A stretch of 46,981 nt of DNA. Origin: Eubacteriaceae bacterium (GTDB lineage: Bacteria > Bacillota > Clostridia > Lachnospirales > Lachnospiraceae). Positions within the stretch are counted from its first letter, which is position 1. Every line of letters begins with the position of its first letter. The stretch lies in the NCBI GenBank assembly GCA_910574915.1, contig CAJTCR010000041.1:1-46981 (forward strand). The letters are read 5' to 3'. Made by a program: the position numbers and the translations under genes. Below, one piece after another: positions 16,336 to 25,456 of the stretch. The notes beneath the pieces were generated by a model that searched no databases, was not told where the DNA came from, and saw nothing but the letters and a program-made list of their open reading frames with translations.

Positions 16336-17037
16336 GTGGCCGCGCTGTTCGAGGCGTACATCACCAATCTGGGGAAATACAACGAGGGCGAGCTGGTGGG
16401 GGAAACGCTGAAATTCCCCACCAGCCCCCAGGCGGTGGAGGCGCTGTTAAAGAATATCGGCGTGGACGGCATACGCTACGAGGAATTTTTCATCACCAGC
16501 TTTGACGGCGATGTGCTGGGGCTCTATGACTATCTGGGCGAGTATGAAAATCTGGACGAGCTGAACCATCTGGCCTGCCTGCTCTCGGAGCTCCCCCAAA
16601 GCGAGATTGAAAAATTCGAGGCCGCACTCCATATGGGGGCGCATACCTCCAGCGTGGCGGACATCATCAACCTTGCGGAAAATCTGGACTGCTTTGAATT
16701 TTACCCGGATATTGAAAGCGAGGAAGATTTGGGCCGCTGCTATGCAGAGGATTTGCCGATACCCGCCGAGCTGAAAGACTACTTTGACTATGAGGCATAC
16801 GGGCGGGACATATCCATCAACGAGGACGGCCACCTTGCCCCCGGCGGCTATATCGTCCAGACGGGCGATATTAAGGAAGTCTACCACGGGATAGAGGATA
16901 TTCCCAAGGAGCACAAGGTTTTTGCCCTCCCCCGGCTCTCCATCCGGGAGCAGATGGCTGCCTACAAGGAAGTGATTGACCGTTCCTCTCTGGCGGCTGA
17001 ACGCAAGCACCCGGAAACAAACCGGGAGGAGCGGTGA
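16336..17037 (+). CDS. ardA: ArdA-type antirestriction protein
   Basis: An acidic DNA-mimic protein (net strongly negative) that protects entering element DNA from type I restriction. The start FEAYITNLGKYNEGELVG and the central IGVDGIRYEEFFITSF segment are characteristic of ArdA, and the protein is rich in Asp and Glu throughout. At 233 aa it is slightly longer than the classic ~170-aa ArdA, owing to a C-terminal helix (REQMAAYKEVIDRSSLAAER). It begins with GTG, 1 base after the preceding stop. Palindrome site 3 follows its stop by 4 bases. Confidence 0.9.
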   Translation: MAALFEAYITNLGKYNEGELVGETLKFPTSPQAVEALLKNIGVDGIRYEEFFITSFDGDVLGLYDYLGEYENLDELNHLACLLSELPQSEIEKFEAALHMGAHTSSVADIINLAENLDCFEFYPDIESEEDLGRCYAEDLPIPAELKDYFDYEAYGRDISINEDGHLAPGGYIVQTGDIKEVYHGIEDIPKEHKVFALPRLSIREQMAAYKEVIDRSSLAAERKHPETNREER

Positions 17038-17041
17038 CTTC

Positions 17042-17056
17042 GAGACATTTTGTCCC
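17042..17056. repeat. Dispersed palindrome site 3
   Basis: GAGACA-TTT-TGTCCC lies in the short gap between ardA and the pcfB-like gene, followed by AAAG as in most copies. Confidence 0.88.
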
Positions 17057-17099
17057 AAAGGCCGGAGGGCCTATCCCCCATGAAAGGAGGCGGTTTTGA

Positions 17100-17579
17100 T
17101 TGATTGACGAGGATGTTTCCCGGCGCACTATCGCGTTATCCATGCGGACGGGAAAGCTGACGGCCCAGGTGCTGGCCTATGCGCTCCGGGCGGCTGGCCG
17201 GAAGATACAAAAGGAACGCCGGGCCCACCAGACGCCCCACGGCAGGCAGTCCGTGAAAAAGCTCATGGCCCACGGCGCGGCCACAAACAGCATCGAGCTC
17301 ACCGGGGCCCCAAAGGAATTTGACCGGGTGGCCCGGAAGTGGAATGTTGACTATGCCTTTTACAAGACCGGGCCGGACAAGTATCTGCTGTTCTTCAAGA
17401 GCGGGCAGGCGGACGCAATCACCGCTTGTTTCGGAGAGTATTCCCGCCGGGTGCTGGACAAGGCAAAGACTGACCGCGTACCCATCCGGGAACAGCTCAA
17501 ACGGGCCGCCGCCGAGATACTGCATAACCCCGCCCACAAGAAAGAGCGTGTAAAGGAGGCCGCCCATGAGGACAGATAA
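17100..17579 (+). CDS. pcfB: PcfB/DUF3801-family relaxosome-coupling protein
   Basis: Matches the DUF3801/PcfB family, which links the relaxosome to the coupling protein in Gram-positive conjugation. The start (RRTIALSMRTGKLTAQVLAY) and the middle (FDRVARKWNVDYAFYK) are typical, and the end is basic. The start is a TTG at 17,100, with AGGAGG 9 bases upstream; the in-frame TGA just before it excludes a longer form. It overlaps virD4 by 14 bases. Confidence 0.88.
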   Translation: MIDEDVSRRTIALSMRTGKLTAQVLAYALRAAGRKIQKERRAHQTPHGRQSVKKLMAHGAATNSIELTGAPKEFDRVARKWNVDYAFYKTGPDKYLLFFKSGQADAITACFGEYSRRVLDKAKTDRVPIREQLKRAAAEILHNPAHKKERVKEAAHEDR

Positions 17580-19407
17580 GCTGAAAAAGTACCTTTTGCC
17601 GAACCTCCCCTATCTGTTCATCGGCTGGGCCTGCCTAAAGGTGGGGACGGCCTACCGTCTGGCGGCGGGGGCGGATTTGGCCCACAAGCTGGTGGGGATG
17701 GTGGCGGCCCTCGGCCCGGCCTTTGCCGACTTCGCGCCGGGGCTCAATCCTTTTGACTGGCTCACTGGCATCGCGGGGGCTGTGGCGATCCGGCTGATTA
17801 TCTATCAGAAAAGCAAAAAAGCCCAAAAATATCGCCGGGATGAAGAGTATGGTTCGGCCCGCTGGGGAACGGAAAAAGACATCAAGCCGTTCACCGACCC
17901 CAGGTTTGAGAACAACATCATTCTGACCGGGACGGAGTTTCTCACCACCAACACCCGGCCCGCCGTCCCCGCCAACGCCCGGAACCTGAATTGCTGTGTT
18001 GTCGGTTCCTCCGGCTCCGGCAAGACCCGGTTCTGGCTTACCCCGCAATTACTCCAGGCCCATTCCTCCTATGTGGTGGTAGACCCAAAAGGCGGGGTGC
18101 TGGAGCAGGCGGGCTTTTTCCTGCAACGGAAAAAGGGATATAAAATCAAGGTTTTTAACAGCATTGATTTTTCCCGCTCCATGCACTACAACCCGCTGGC
18201 CTATATCCGCAACGAGGCCGACATTTTGAAATTCGTCAATACCTTAATAGCCAACACCAAAGGCGAGGGCAAGGAGGGCGACCCGTTCTGGACGAAATCA
18301 GAAACGCTCCTATACTGCGCCCTTATCGCCTATATCATCTTCGAGGGCCCGGACGAGGATAAAAACATGAATACCCTTGTAGACATGATTTCCGGCATGG
18401 AGGTCAAGGAGGACGATGACGACTTTATGAACGCGGTGGACTATATGTTCGCCGGGCTGGAAAAGCGCAAGCCGGACTGTTTCGCGGTCAAGCAGTACAA
18501 AAAGTACAAGCTGGCCAGCGGCAAGACGGCGCGGAGCATACTTATTAGCTGTGGCGCAAGGCTGGCCCCATTTGACATCCCGCAACTCCGGGAGATTATG
18601 AGCTATGACGAGATGGAGCTTGACAAGCTGGGTGACAGACGGACGGCGGCGTTCTTCATCATCAGTGATACCGACACCACCTATAACTTTATCGTGGCCC
18701 TTGCCTTTTCGCAGATGTTCAATCTTCTCTGTGAACGGGCGGACAACGTACACGGGGGCCGCCTGCCCCATCATGTGCGGGTGCTGTGGGACGAGGCCGC
18801 CAACACCGGGCAAGTGCCCAACCTCGAAAAGCTGGTGGCGGTCATCCGCTCCCGGGAGGTGAGCCTGACGCTGTTCTACCAGCAGTTGGCCCAATGTAAG
18901 GCAATCTACGACAAGAACGCCGAGACGATACTCGGCAACATGGACAGCGTGGTGTTCCTCGGGGGCCGGGAGGCCAGCACCATCAAGGAAATATCGGAAA
19001 ACTGGCTGGGCAAGGCCACCATCTCCATGCAGACGGAGGGCCGCTCCCGAGGGCAGTCCGAAAGCTACAACCAGAACACCCAGCGGCTGGGCCGGGAGCT
19101 TATGACCCCCGCCGAACTTGCCACCATGCCCGGCGACAGGTGCATCCTGCAACTGCGGGGCCTGCCGCCGTTCTATTCCCGGAAATATGATTTGAAACAG
19201 CACCCCAACTACCGATACACGGCGGAGGCGGACAAGAAGAAAAACGCCTTTTCGCTGGAGCGGCTTATCTGCCGCCGTATAAAAAAGCTCAATCCCAACG
19301 AGCAGTACACCGTGTACGAGGCGGACGTGCCGGACGGAACGCCCATAGACGAGGACGAGGACATCCTCAACTATGACGATTTGGACGACCCGGACGCTTT
19401 TGTATAG
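17566..19407 (+). CDS. virD4: VirD4/TraG-type coupling ATPase (PcfC-like)
   Basis: The coupling protein that brings the relaxase-DNA complex to the channel. Hydrophobic N-terminal helices (about 12-30 and 65-80) are followed by the NTPase domain, with Walker A GSSGSGKT at 147-154, DPKGGVLEQ after it, and Walker B VLWDEAAN near residue 407. The C-terminus holds the conserved ELATMPGDRCILQLRGLPPF. At 613 aa it has the usual length. It is the only virD4 in the window; modules A and C lack one. Confidence 0.95.
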   Translation: MRTDKLKKYLLPNLPYLFIGWACLKVGTAYRLAAGADLAHKLVGMVAALGPAFADFAPGLNPFDWLTGIAGAVAIRLIIYQKSKKAQKYRRDEEYGSARWGTEKDIKPFTDPRFENNIILTGTEFLTTNTRPAVPANARNLNCCVVGSSGSGKTRFWLTPQLLQAHSSYVVVDPKGGVLEQAGFFLQRKKGYKIKVFNSIDFSRSMHYNPLAYIRNEADILKFVNTLIANTKGEGKEGDPFWTKSETLLYCALIAYIIFEGPDEDKNMNTLVDMISGMEVKEDDDDFMNAVDYMFAGLEKRKPDCFAVKQYKKYKLASGKTARSILISCGARLAPFDIPQLREIMSYDEMELDKLGDRRTAAFFIISDTDTTYNFIVALAFSQMFNLLCERADNVHGGRLPHHVRVLWDEAANTGQVPNLEKLVAVIRSREVSLTLFYQQLAQCKAIYDKNAETILGNMDSVVFLGGREASTIKEISENWLGKATISMQTEGRSRGQSESYNQNTQRLGRELMTPAELATMPGDRCILQLRGLPPFYSRKYDLKQHPNYRYTAEADKKKNAFSLERLICRRIKKLNPNEQYTVYEADVPDGTPIDEDEDILNYDDLDDPDAFV

Positions 19408-19411
19408 CTTT

Positions 19412-19426
19412 GGGACATTTTGTCCC
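19412..19426. repeat. Dispersed palindrome site 4
   Basis: GGGACA-TTT-TGTCCC starts 4 bases after the virD4 stop and precedes maff2. Confidence 0.9.
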
Positions 19427-19499
19427 GAACTGTCACCTGCCGCCTGCACCGGGCGGCTTTTCTTGTGCCCGGGAAAATCCCGGAGAAATGGAGGACTAT

Positions 19500-19712
19500 A
19501 TGGCATTTTTCGCATCCGCTATCACCACTTTGCAGACCCTTGTTATCGCGCTGGGCGCGGGCCTCGGCGTTTGGGGCGTTGTCAATCTGCTGGAGGGCTA
19601 CGGCTCGGACAACCCCGGCTCAAAAAGTCAAGGCATGAAACAGCTCATGGCGGGCGGCGGCATCATCGTCATCGGCACGACCCTCATCCCCCTGCTGTCG
19701 GGGCTGTTTTAA
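19500..19712 (+). CDS. Maff2-family small membrane protein (VirB2-like candidate)
   Basis: A 70-residue protein with two hydrophobic helices (about 3-30 and 48-69) and a polar loop with NPGSKSQGMKQLMAGGG. Such proteins lie between the coupling protein and the TrbL-like gene in these elements and have the size and layout of VirB2/pilin-like channel subunits, though this is not proven. The start is the ATG at 19,500 with GGAGG 5 bases upstream. It is the intact reference for the broken copy at 11,809-11,889. Confidence 0.85.
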   Translation: MAFFASAITTLQTLVIALGAGLGVWGVVNLLEGYGSDNPGSKSQGMKQLMAGGGIIVIGTTLIPLLSGLF

Positions 19713-19724
19713 GGGCGGCGGCTT

Positions 19725-20591
19725 ATGGACTTTCTCACCGACTGGCTCACGGACTGGCTGAAAGAGCTGCTGATTGGCGGCATCATGGGGAACCTTGAGG
19801 GGCTCTTTGATACCGTCAATGCCCAGGTCGGAGAGATTGCGGTGCAGGTAGGGACGACCCCGGCGGCATGGAACGCCGGGGTTTTCTCCCTTATCCGCCA
19901 GCTTTCCGAGACGGTGATTTTACCCATCGCCGGGCTGGTGCTGACCTTTGTTGCCACCTATGAGCTTATTCAGATGCTCCTTGAAAAAAACAATATGCAC
20001 GAAGTAGACGTGGCGAACCTCTACAAATGGATGTTCAAGACCGCGTGTGCGGTGCTGATACTTTCCAACACGTTCAATATCGTGATGGCCGTCTTTGACG
20101 TGTCGCAGAGCGTGATTTCCCGCTCTGCCGGGCTGATACAGGGCTCCACGGCGGTTTCGCCTGATATGTTAAATAACCTCCAGACCACGCTGGAGGGGAT
20201 GGATTTGGGCCCGCTCCTTGGGCTGTGGCTCCAGTCCTCGGTCATCGGGCTCACCATGCAGGCGCTGGGCATCATCATCTTCGTGCTGGTGTACGGAAGA
20301 ATGATTGAAATATATCTGCTGACCAGTCTTGCGCCCATCCCCGTGGCGACCCTCTCCAACCGGGAGGTGGGCGGCATGGGGCAGAACTACCTAAAATCCC
20401 TTTTCGCCGTGGGCTTTCAAGGGATGCTGATTTTAGTCTGTGTCGGCATCTATGCGGTGCTGGTGCAGAACATCGCCGCCGGGGGCGACCCCATCGGCGC
20501 GATATGGGGAACCGTGGGCTATACGGTGCTCCTTTGTTTCATGCTGTTCAAGACCGGGACAATCGCCCGCAGCATCTTCGGGGCCCACTGA
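19725..20591 (+). CDS. TrbL/VirB6-like polytopic conjugation protein
   Basis: 288 residues with about six membrane helices. It is clearly homologous to the module A protein over its whole length (start MDFL, WNAGVFS, SETVILPIAG, GRMIEIYLLTSLAPIPVA, GGMGQNYLKSL). It is the membrane core of the mating channel. It begins 12 bases after maff2 with only a weak GGCGG site, so translation may depend on coupling. Confidence 0.88.
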   Translation: MDFLTDWLTDWLKELLIGGIMGNLEGLFDTVNAQVGEIAVQVGTTPAAWNAGVFSLIRQLSETVILPIAGLVLTFVATYELIQMLLEKNNMHEVDVANLYKWMFKTACAVLILSNTFNIVMAVFDVSQSVISRSAGLIQGSTAVSPDMLNNLQTTLEGMDLGPLLGLWLQSSVIGLTMQALGIIIFVLVYGRMIEIYLLTSLAPIPVATLSNREVGGMGQNYLKSLFAVGFQGMLILVCVGIYAVLVQNIAAGGDPIGAIWGTVGYTVLLCFMLFKTGTIARSIFGAH

Positions 20592-20605
20592 TTTAGCGGC
20601 ACTTC

Positions 20606-20620
20606 GGGACATTTTGTCCC
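20606..20620. repeat. Dispersed palindrome site 5
   Basis: CTTC-GGGACA-TTT-TGTCCC-AAAG lies 14 bases after the trbL-like stop. It has the commonest flanks of the family. Confidence 0.92.
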
Positions 20621-20644
20621 AAAGGCCCGGAGAGGAGGTGCGCT

Positions 20645-21418
20645 GTGCCGAGGCGGTACAAGTTAGGCCCAGAGGGCGAAATGCGCCGGGCGTGGGGCGG
20701 AAAGCTCCCGGAGGAATTTGACCAGCGGGATATGCTGGCGTTCATGGCTGAAACCGACCTGCAACTGCAAGGGGCGGTATCAGCGGAAACCCTGACCGCG
20801 ATACACGCGGCAGGCTATGACTATATGGGCGGGGCGGTCATCCCCCGGCCCGGAAAGGAGGAAGAAGATTTGAGCAACGACGTATTACTTACCCCGGAGC
20901 AGATTGCCGCCGAGGAGCGCCGCTGGCTGTTCGAGTCTCCCATCGCGGAGCTGGCCGAGGTCAAGGGCGTTACCATTGACGAAGCGGTAAAGATGCGGAC
21001 GGACGCTGTTCTGCAGGAGGCTGTCATCCCCATCGAGGTGTCGGTGCGGCCCATTGAGCCCCAGGGCAAGCTGATTGGCTTTGCCAGCGTCAACTTCGGC
21101 GGCGTGGTGGTGGACGATTTCAAGGTGGTGAACGGGCAGAACGGCATTTTCTTAGGTGCGCCCTCAAAACCCGACCCCACCAGCAGGACGGGCTACCGGG
21201 CCACGGTGCGTATCAATGACCGGGCCACCCAGGAGCGGCTGAACGCGGCGGGGGTGGAGGCGTACCATTCGGCGGTTGAGAAACTTATCGCCCGGGCCGA
21301 GGCGGTGCGCCCCGCGCCCATCCGGGAGCAGATGGATAAGGCGGGAAAGGAGGCCGCGCAGAAAAATGCCGCCCGCTCCGCCCCGGCAAAGGGAAAGGAG
21401 GGACGGGATGGCAGATAG
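20645..21418 (+). CDS. SpoVG-domain protein with ICE-specific N- and C-terminal extensions
   Basis: The centre (about 133-190: VSVRPIEPQGKLIGFASVNF, then VVVDDFKVVNGQNGIFLGAP) is a SpoVG domain, a small nucleic-acid-binding fold that elsewhere regulates septation and RNA. SpoVG itself is about 95 aa. Here it is flanked by an unrelated ~125-residue N-terminus and a basic Ala/Lys-rich tail. The start is a GTG at 20,645. It overlaps the methyltransferase by 11 bases. An RNA- or DNA-binding role in element regulation is likely; no target is known. Confidence 0.8.
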   Translation: MPRRYKLGPEGEMRRAWGGKLPEEFDQRDMLAFMAETDLQLQGAVSAETLTAIHAAGYDYMGGAVIPRPGKEEEDLSNDVLLTPEQIAAEERRWLFESPIAELAEVKGVTIDEAVKMRTDAVLQEAVIPIEVSVRPIEPQGKLIGFASVNFGGVVVDDFKVVNGQNGIFLGAPSKPDPTSRTGYRATVRINDRATQERLNAAGVEAYHSAVEKLIARAEAVRPAPIREQMDKAGKEAAQKNAARSAPAKGKEGRDGR

Positions 21419-22202
21419 CCCGGCTTTGGGACAAAATGTCCCAAACCTTAACCCGGAACCCTCCGGGCTCTACCTCATGGACGGCATCGCAGGCCTGCGC
21501 TCCCTCCCGGAGCACTCGGTTGATATGCTTCTGACCGACCCGCCCTACGGCACGACCCGCAACTATTGGGATGTGCCTTTGCCCCTCCCGGAGCTGTGGG
21601 AGGCGGTGCGCTGGGCCGTCAAGCCCTCCGGGGCGGTGCTGTTCTTCGCACAGTGCCCCTATGACAAAATCCTCGGCGCGTCCAACCTCTCCATGCTCCG
21701 CTATGAGTGGGTGTGGTATAAGAGCCGCTGTACGGGATTTCTCAACGCCCGCCGCGCCCCGCTGAAAAAGACGGAGAATATTTTAGTGTTTTACCAAAAG
21801 CTCCCCCTCTACAATCCGCAGTTTGAGCAGGGCAAGCCCTATAAGAAAATCGCATCCCAGCGCGAACAGAGCCCCAACTATGGGAAGTTTGTCCGCTCCG
21901 GCAGCGGCTCGGAGGACGGGCGGCGGTTCCCGGGGAACCTGCTTTCATTCCAGACCGTGGCCCATACCGTCCACCCCACCCAGAAGCCCGTGGAGCTGTG
22001 TGAGTATCTGATAAAGACCTACACCGCCCCCGGTCAGGTGGTGGCGGACATCTGCGCGGGCTCCGGCACGACGGCCATCGCCGCACTGAACACGGGCCGG
22101 GAATTTATCTGCTTTGAGACGGCCCCGGCCTTTTACGGCCCGGCCACGGAGCGCATCACCCAGGCGCGGGCGGCTGTGGCCGCTGGCGGAAAGGGGGTGT
22201 GA
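21408..22202 (+). CDS. DNA (N6-adenine or N4-cytosine) methyltransferase, beta-class
   Basis: Modifies DNA bases using S-adenosylmethionine. The order is motif IV (TDPPYG near residue 43) before motif I (DICAGSGTT near 220), as in beta-class enzymes. The start is the ATG at 21,408 with AGGAGG upstream, so the protein begins MADSPALGQNVPN. The GQNVP codons are palindrome site 6. No restriction enzyme gene is adjacent, so it is probably an orphan methylase that protects or marks the element. It overlaps the next methyltransferase by 4 bases. Confidence 0.9.
   Translation: MADSPALGQNVPNLNPEPSGLYLMDGIAGLRSLPEHSVDMLLTDPPYGTTRNYWDVPLPLPELWEAVRWAVKPSGAVLFFAQCPYDKILGASNLSMLRYEWVWYKSRCTGFLNARRAPLKKTENILVFYQKLPLYNPQFEQGKPYKKIASQREQSPNYGKFVRSGSGSEDGRRFPGNLLSFQTVAHTVHPTQKPVELCEYLIKTYTAPGQVVADICAGSGTTAIAALNTGREFICFETAPAFYGPATERITQARAAVAAGGKGV
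21428..21442. repeat. Dispersed palindrome site 6
   Basis: GGGACA-AAA-TGTCCC is within codons 7-12 of the methyltransferase, read as GQNVP. The AAA core is opposite in orientation to site 5. Confidence 0.92.
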
Positions 22203-22768
22203 CTATCGGTAAATATAACGTGATATACGCCGACCCGCCGTGGCGGTACGCCCAAAAGGGCCTGCAAGGTGCGGCGGAGCGGCACTACCCCACAATGGGG
22301 ATTGAGGAATTATGCGCGTTGCCCGTGGCGGATTTGGCGGCCCCGGACAGCGTTCTTTTTTTATGGGCCACGTTCCCCCAGCTCCCGGAGGCCCTGCGGC
22401 TTATCAAGGCGTGGGGCTTTCAGTATAAGTCCGTGGGCTTTGTCTGGCTGAAAAAGAACAAGAAAGCCGATAGCTGGTTTTATGGGCTGGGCTTTTGGAC
22501 GCGGGCCAACGCGGAGGTGTGCCTGCTGGCGACCCGTGGGCATCCCCGGCGCAAGGCCCCCAACGTCCACCAGTTCATCATCTCCCCTATCGAGGGCCAC
22601 AGCAAAAAGCCGGACGAGGCCCGTGAAAAAATCGTGGCCCTTATGGGGGACGTTCCCCGCGTGGAGCTGTTCGCCCGCCAGACGGCCCCCGGCTGGGACG
22701 TGTGGGGGAATGAGGTGGAGCCCACCGAGGGACTTCGGGACATTTTGTCCCAAAGGAAAGGAGGCTAA
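22199..22768 (+). CDS. MT-A70-family adenine methyltransferase
   Basis: The MT-A70 hallmark DPPW (YADPPWRY) is near residue 12, followed by LFLWATFPQLPEAL and RGHPRRKAPNVHQFI, as in prokaryotic MT-A70 DNA adenine methylases. The start is the GTG at 22,199, overlapping the previous stop by 4 bases. The last codons (LRDILSQRKGG) carry palindrome site 7. Two different methylases in tandem inside a transfer operon suggest protection of transferred DNA against recipient restriction, together with ardA. Confidence 0.9.
   Translation: MTIGKYNVIYADPPWRYAQKGLQGAAERHYPTMGIEELCALPVADLAAPDSVLFLWATFPQLPEALRLIKAWGFQYKSVGFVWLKKNKKADSWFYGLGFWTRANAEVCLLATRGHPRRKAPNVHQFIISPIEGHSKKPDEAREKIVALMGDVPRVELFARQTAPGWDVWGNEVEPTEGLRDILSQRKGG
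22737..22751. repeat. Dispersed palindrome site 7
   Basis: CTTC-GGGACA-TTT-TGTCCC-AAAGG lies in the last codons of the MT-A70 gene (RDILSQR), 30 bases before prgI. Confidence 0.92.
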
Positions 22769-22770
22769 AA

Positions 22771-23145
22771 ATGCCCTATGTGAACGTACCTAACGACCTA
22801 TCGAAAATCAAGACCAAAATCGCTTTCAATCTGACAAAACGCCAGCTTGTGTGTTTCGGCGGCGCGGCCCTTGTGGGAGTCCCCTCCTACCTGCTGGCCC
22901 GGAGCTCGTTTGGGAACACGGCGGCGCTTTTTTTGATGCTGGGCATCATGCTCCCGGCGTTCCTGCTGGCGATGTATGAGAAAGACGGCCTGCCGCTGGA
23001 AAAGGTGGTGAAGAACATCATCCGGGCCAAGTACCTGCGGCCCGGCGTGAGGCCCTACAAGACCGGGAATATCTATGCGCCCTTTACCGGGCAGGCGGGA
23101 AAGGAGGCAGTGAATGGAAAACCGAACAAGCAGGCGAAAGAATAA
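22771..23145 (+). CDS. prgI: PrgI-family conjugation membrane protein
   Basis: VirB3-like channel subunit of 124 aa. The N-terminus NVPNDLSKIKTKIAFNLTKRQ and the two membrane helices (about 26-45 and 52-71) mirror the module A copy. AAAGGAGG precedes the start, and it overlaps virB4 by 32 bases. Confidence 0.93.
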   Translation: MPYVNVPNDLSKIKTKIAFNLTKRQLVCFGGAALVGVPSYLLARSSFGNTAALFLMLGIMLPAFLLAMYEKDGLPLEKVVKNIIRAKYLRPGVRPYKTGNIYAPFTGQAGKEAVNGKPNKQAKE

Positions 23146-25456
23146 GGCGGCGTTGTCCGCCCAGCAGTCCATCCCCTATGTGGCGATGCACCCGGACGGC
23201 GTGTGCCAGCTCCCCGGCGGGCTCTACACAAAGACCGTGGAATATGAGGACATCAACTACTCCGTGGCATCCACCGAGGATCAGTCCGCAATATTCAGCG
23301 GGTGGAGCTCGTTCCTCAACTACTTCGACAGCGCCCTCCCCGTCCAGCTCTCCTTTATCAACCGCCGCTCCCACTCCACCAGCCGCTACCATGTGAACAT
23401 CCCCGCCCAGGCGGACGATTTTGACAGCATCCGGGGCGAGTTCGTGGGGATGCTGAAACGCCAGATTGCCCGCTCCAACAACGGGATTGAACGCTCCAAA
23501 TATATCACCTTTGGCGTGCCCGCCGAGGGCATCGCCGCCGCCCGGCCCCGGCTTGACCGGGTGGAGGCGGACGTGATGGGCAACCTCCACCGGCTGGGCG
23601 TTCCCTCGGCCCCGCTGGACGGGCGGGAGCGGCTGGCCCTCCTGCATGGGCAGATGCACCCCGGACGGCGGGAGCCGTTCCGCTTTTCGTGGGCGGATAT
23701 TTCCAGAACGGGCATGGGCACAAAGGACTTCATCACCCCCAGCGGCGGCTTTGACTTTAGGGGCTCCCGGTTCTTCCGGGTGGGCGGCTTTTGGGGCGCG
23801 GCGTCCTATCTTCAGATTTTGGCGTCCGAGCTTTCTGACCGCCTTTTGCGGGAAATTCTGGAGCTGGACGCGGAGCTCACCGTCACCATGCACATCCAGA
23901 CCGTTGACCAGTTAAAGGCGATAAAGACCATCAAGGGGAAAATCTCGGACATTGACAAGATGAAAGTGGAGGAGCAGAAAAAAGCCGTCCGCGCCGGGTA
24001 CGACATGGATATTCTTCCCCCCGACCTTATCACCTTTTCCAAGGACGCGGCGGAGCTTTTGGGGGATTTGCAGTCCCGGAATGAGCGGATGTTCCTCTTG
24101 ACGTTCACCGTCATCAACCTCGCCCCCACCCGCCAGCGGCTGGAAAATGACGTGTTCACCGTCTCCGGCATCGCGCAGAAATACAACTGCGCCTTAAAGC
24201 GGCTGGACTGGCAGCAGGAGCAGGGCTTTATGTCCTCGCTGGCCCTCGGCTATAACGAGGTGCAGATACAGCGGGGCATGACCACCAGCTCCACCGCGAT
24301 TTTCATTCCCTTTATGACGCGGGAGCTCCGCATGGGCGGGCAGGCCCTCTACTACGGCATGAACGCGCTTTCCCACAATGTCATCATGGCTGACCGGAAA
24401 AAGCTGAAATCCGCCAATGGTATGTACCTCGGCTCCACAGGCTCCGGCAAGAGCTTTGCCGCCAAACGGGAATTGATAAACGTCTTTCTTGCCACAAGTG
24501 ACCGCATCGTTATCGTTGACCCGATGGGGGAATATTCCCCGCTGGTGCGGCGGCTGGGCGGGCAGGTGATAGAGATTGCCCCGGACAGCCCCCACCATAT
24601 CAACCCGATGGATATTGAAATTGGTTTGAATGACGAGGACAGCCCCCTTTCCATGAAAGCGGATTTTCTGCTTTCCCTCTGTGAGCTGGTGGTGGGCGGC
24701 AAGGACGGCCTGCAACCCATAGAGAAAACCGTCATCGACCGCTGTGTGCGGCTGGTGTACCGGGAGCTTGCGCTGGGGCTGGAGGGCGCGAAAATGCCCC
24801 TGCTCCAAGACTTGTACGAGGAGCTTTTGAAACAGCCGGAGCCGGAGGCAAAGCGCGTGGCAACGGCTCTTGAGCTCTACTGTACGGGCTCCCTCAATCT
24901 GTTCAACCACCCGACCAACGTGGACTTGAGCTCCCGGGTGGTGTGCATCGTGCTGAAAGGGCTGGGGGAGAACCTCCGCAAGATTGCGATGCACGTCACC
25001 AACGAGTTTGTCACTTCGGCGGTGCATACCAACTACCAGAACGGGGCGGCGACATGGTGCTACTTTGACGAGTTCCACATCCTGCTCCGCGACCCGCTGA
25101 CCGCCAGCTATTTTGTGGCGGTGTGGAAGATGCTCCGCAAAAAGGGCTGTGTGCCCTCGGCCCTCACGCAGAACGTGAAAGACCTTTTGGCCAGCCGGGA
25201 GATTGAGAACATACTGGATAACACCGACTTTCTCGTCCTGCTCTCCCAGGCCCAGAGCGACCGGGCGATTATCGCAAAACAGCTCGGCATTTCCGAGCAC
25301 CAGCTTTCCTATATCACCCACAGCAATTCCGGCGAGGGCCTGCTGTTCTATGGGAATGTGACCATCCCCTTTGTTGACCGTTTCCCCAAGGGTGAGATTT
25401 ACAACCTGCTCACCACCCGCCCGGAGGACATAGCCAATGACCAGAGGAACGAATAA
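23114..25456 (+). CDS. virB4: VirB4/TraE-type conjugation ATPase
   Basis: The channel motor ATPase of module B. Walker A GSTGSGKS is at 440-447, preceded by the conserved TTSSTAIFIPF and ALYYGMNALS stretches; the Walker B-like segment is WCYFDEFHILL. It has 780 aa. The start GGCAGTGAATG at 23,114 lies inside the prgI frame. It overlaps the CD1108 gene by 20 bases. It aligns throughout with the module A paralogue, but with many differences, so the two modules were acquired separately rather than duplicated recently. Confidence 0.95.
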   Translation: MENRTSRRKNKAALSAQQSIPYVAMHPDGVCQLPGGLYTKTVEYEDINYSVASTEDQSAIFSGWSSFLNYFDSALPVQLSFINRRSHSTSRYHVNIPAQADDFDSIRGEFVGMLKRQIARSNNGIERSKYITFGVPAEGIAAARPRLDRVEADVMGNLHRLGVPSAPLDGRERLALLHGQMHPGRREPFRFSWADISRTGMGTKDFITPSGGFDFRGSRFFRVGGFWGAASYLQILASELSDRLLREILELDAELTVTMHIQTVDQLKAIKTIKGKISDIDKMKVEEQKKAVRAGYDMDILPPDLITFSKDAAELLGDLQSRNERMFLLTFTVINLAPTRQRLENDVFTVSGIAQKYNCALKRLDWQQEQGFMSSLALGYNEVQIQRGMTTSSTAIFIPFMTRELRMGGQALYYGMNALSHNVIMADRKKLKSANGMYLGSTGSGKSFAAKRELINVFLATSDRIVIVDPMGEYSPLVRRLGGQVIEIAPDSPHHINPMDIEIGLNDEDSPLSMKADFLLSLCELVVGGKDGLQPIEKTVIDRCVRLVYRELALGLEGAKMPLLQDLYEELLKQPEPEAKRVATALELYCTGSLNLFNHPTNVDLSSRVVCIVLKGLGENLRKIAMHVTNEFVTSAVHTNYQNGAATWCYFDEFHILLRDPLTASYFVAVWKMLRKKGCVPSALTQNVKDLLASREIENILDNTDFLVLLSQAQSDRAIIAKQLGISEHQLSYITHSNSGEGLLFYGNVTIPFVDRFPKGEIYNLLTTRPEDIANDQRNE

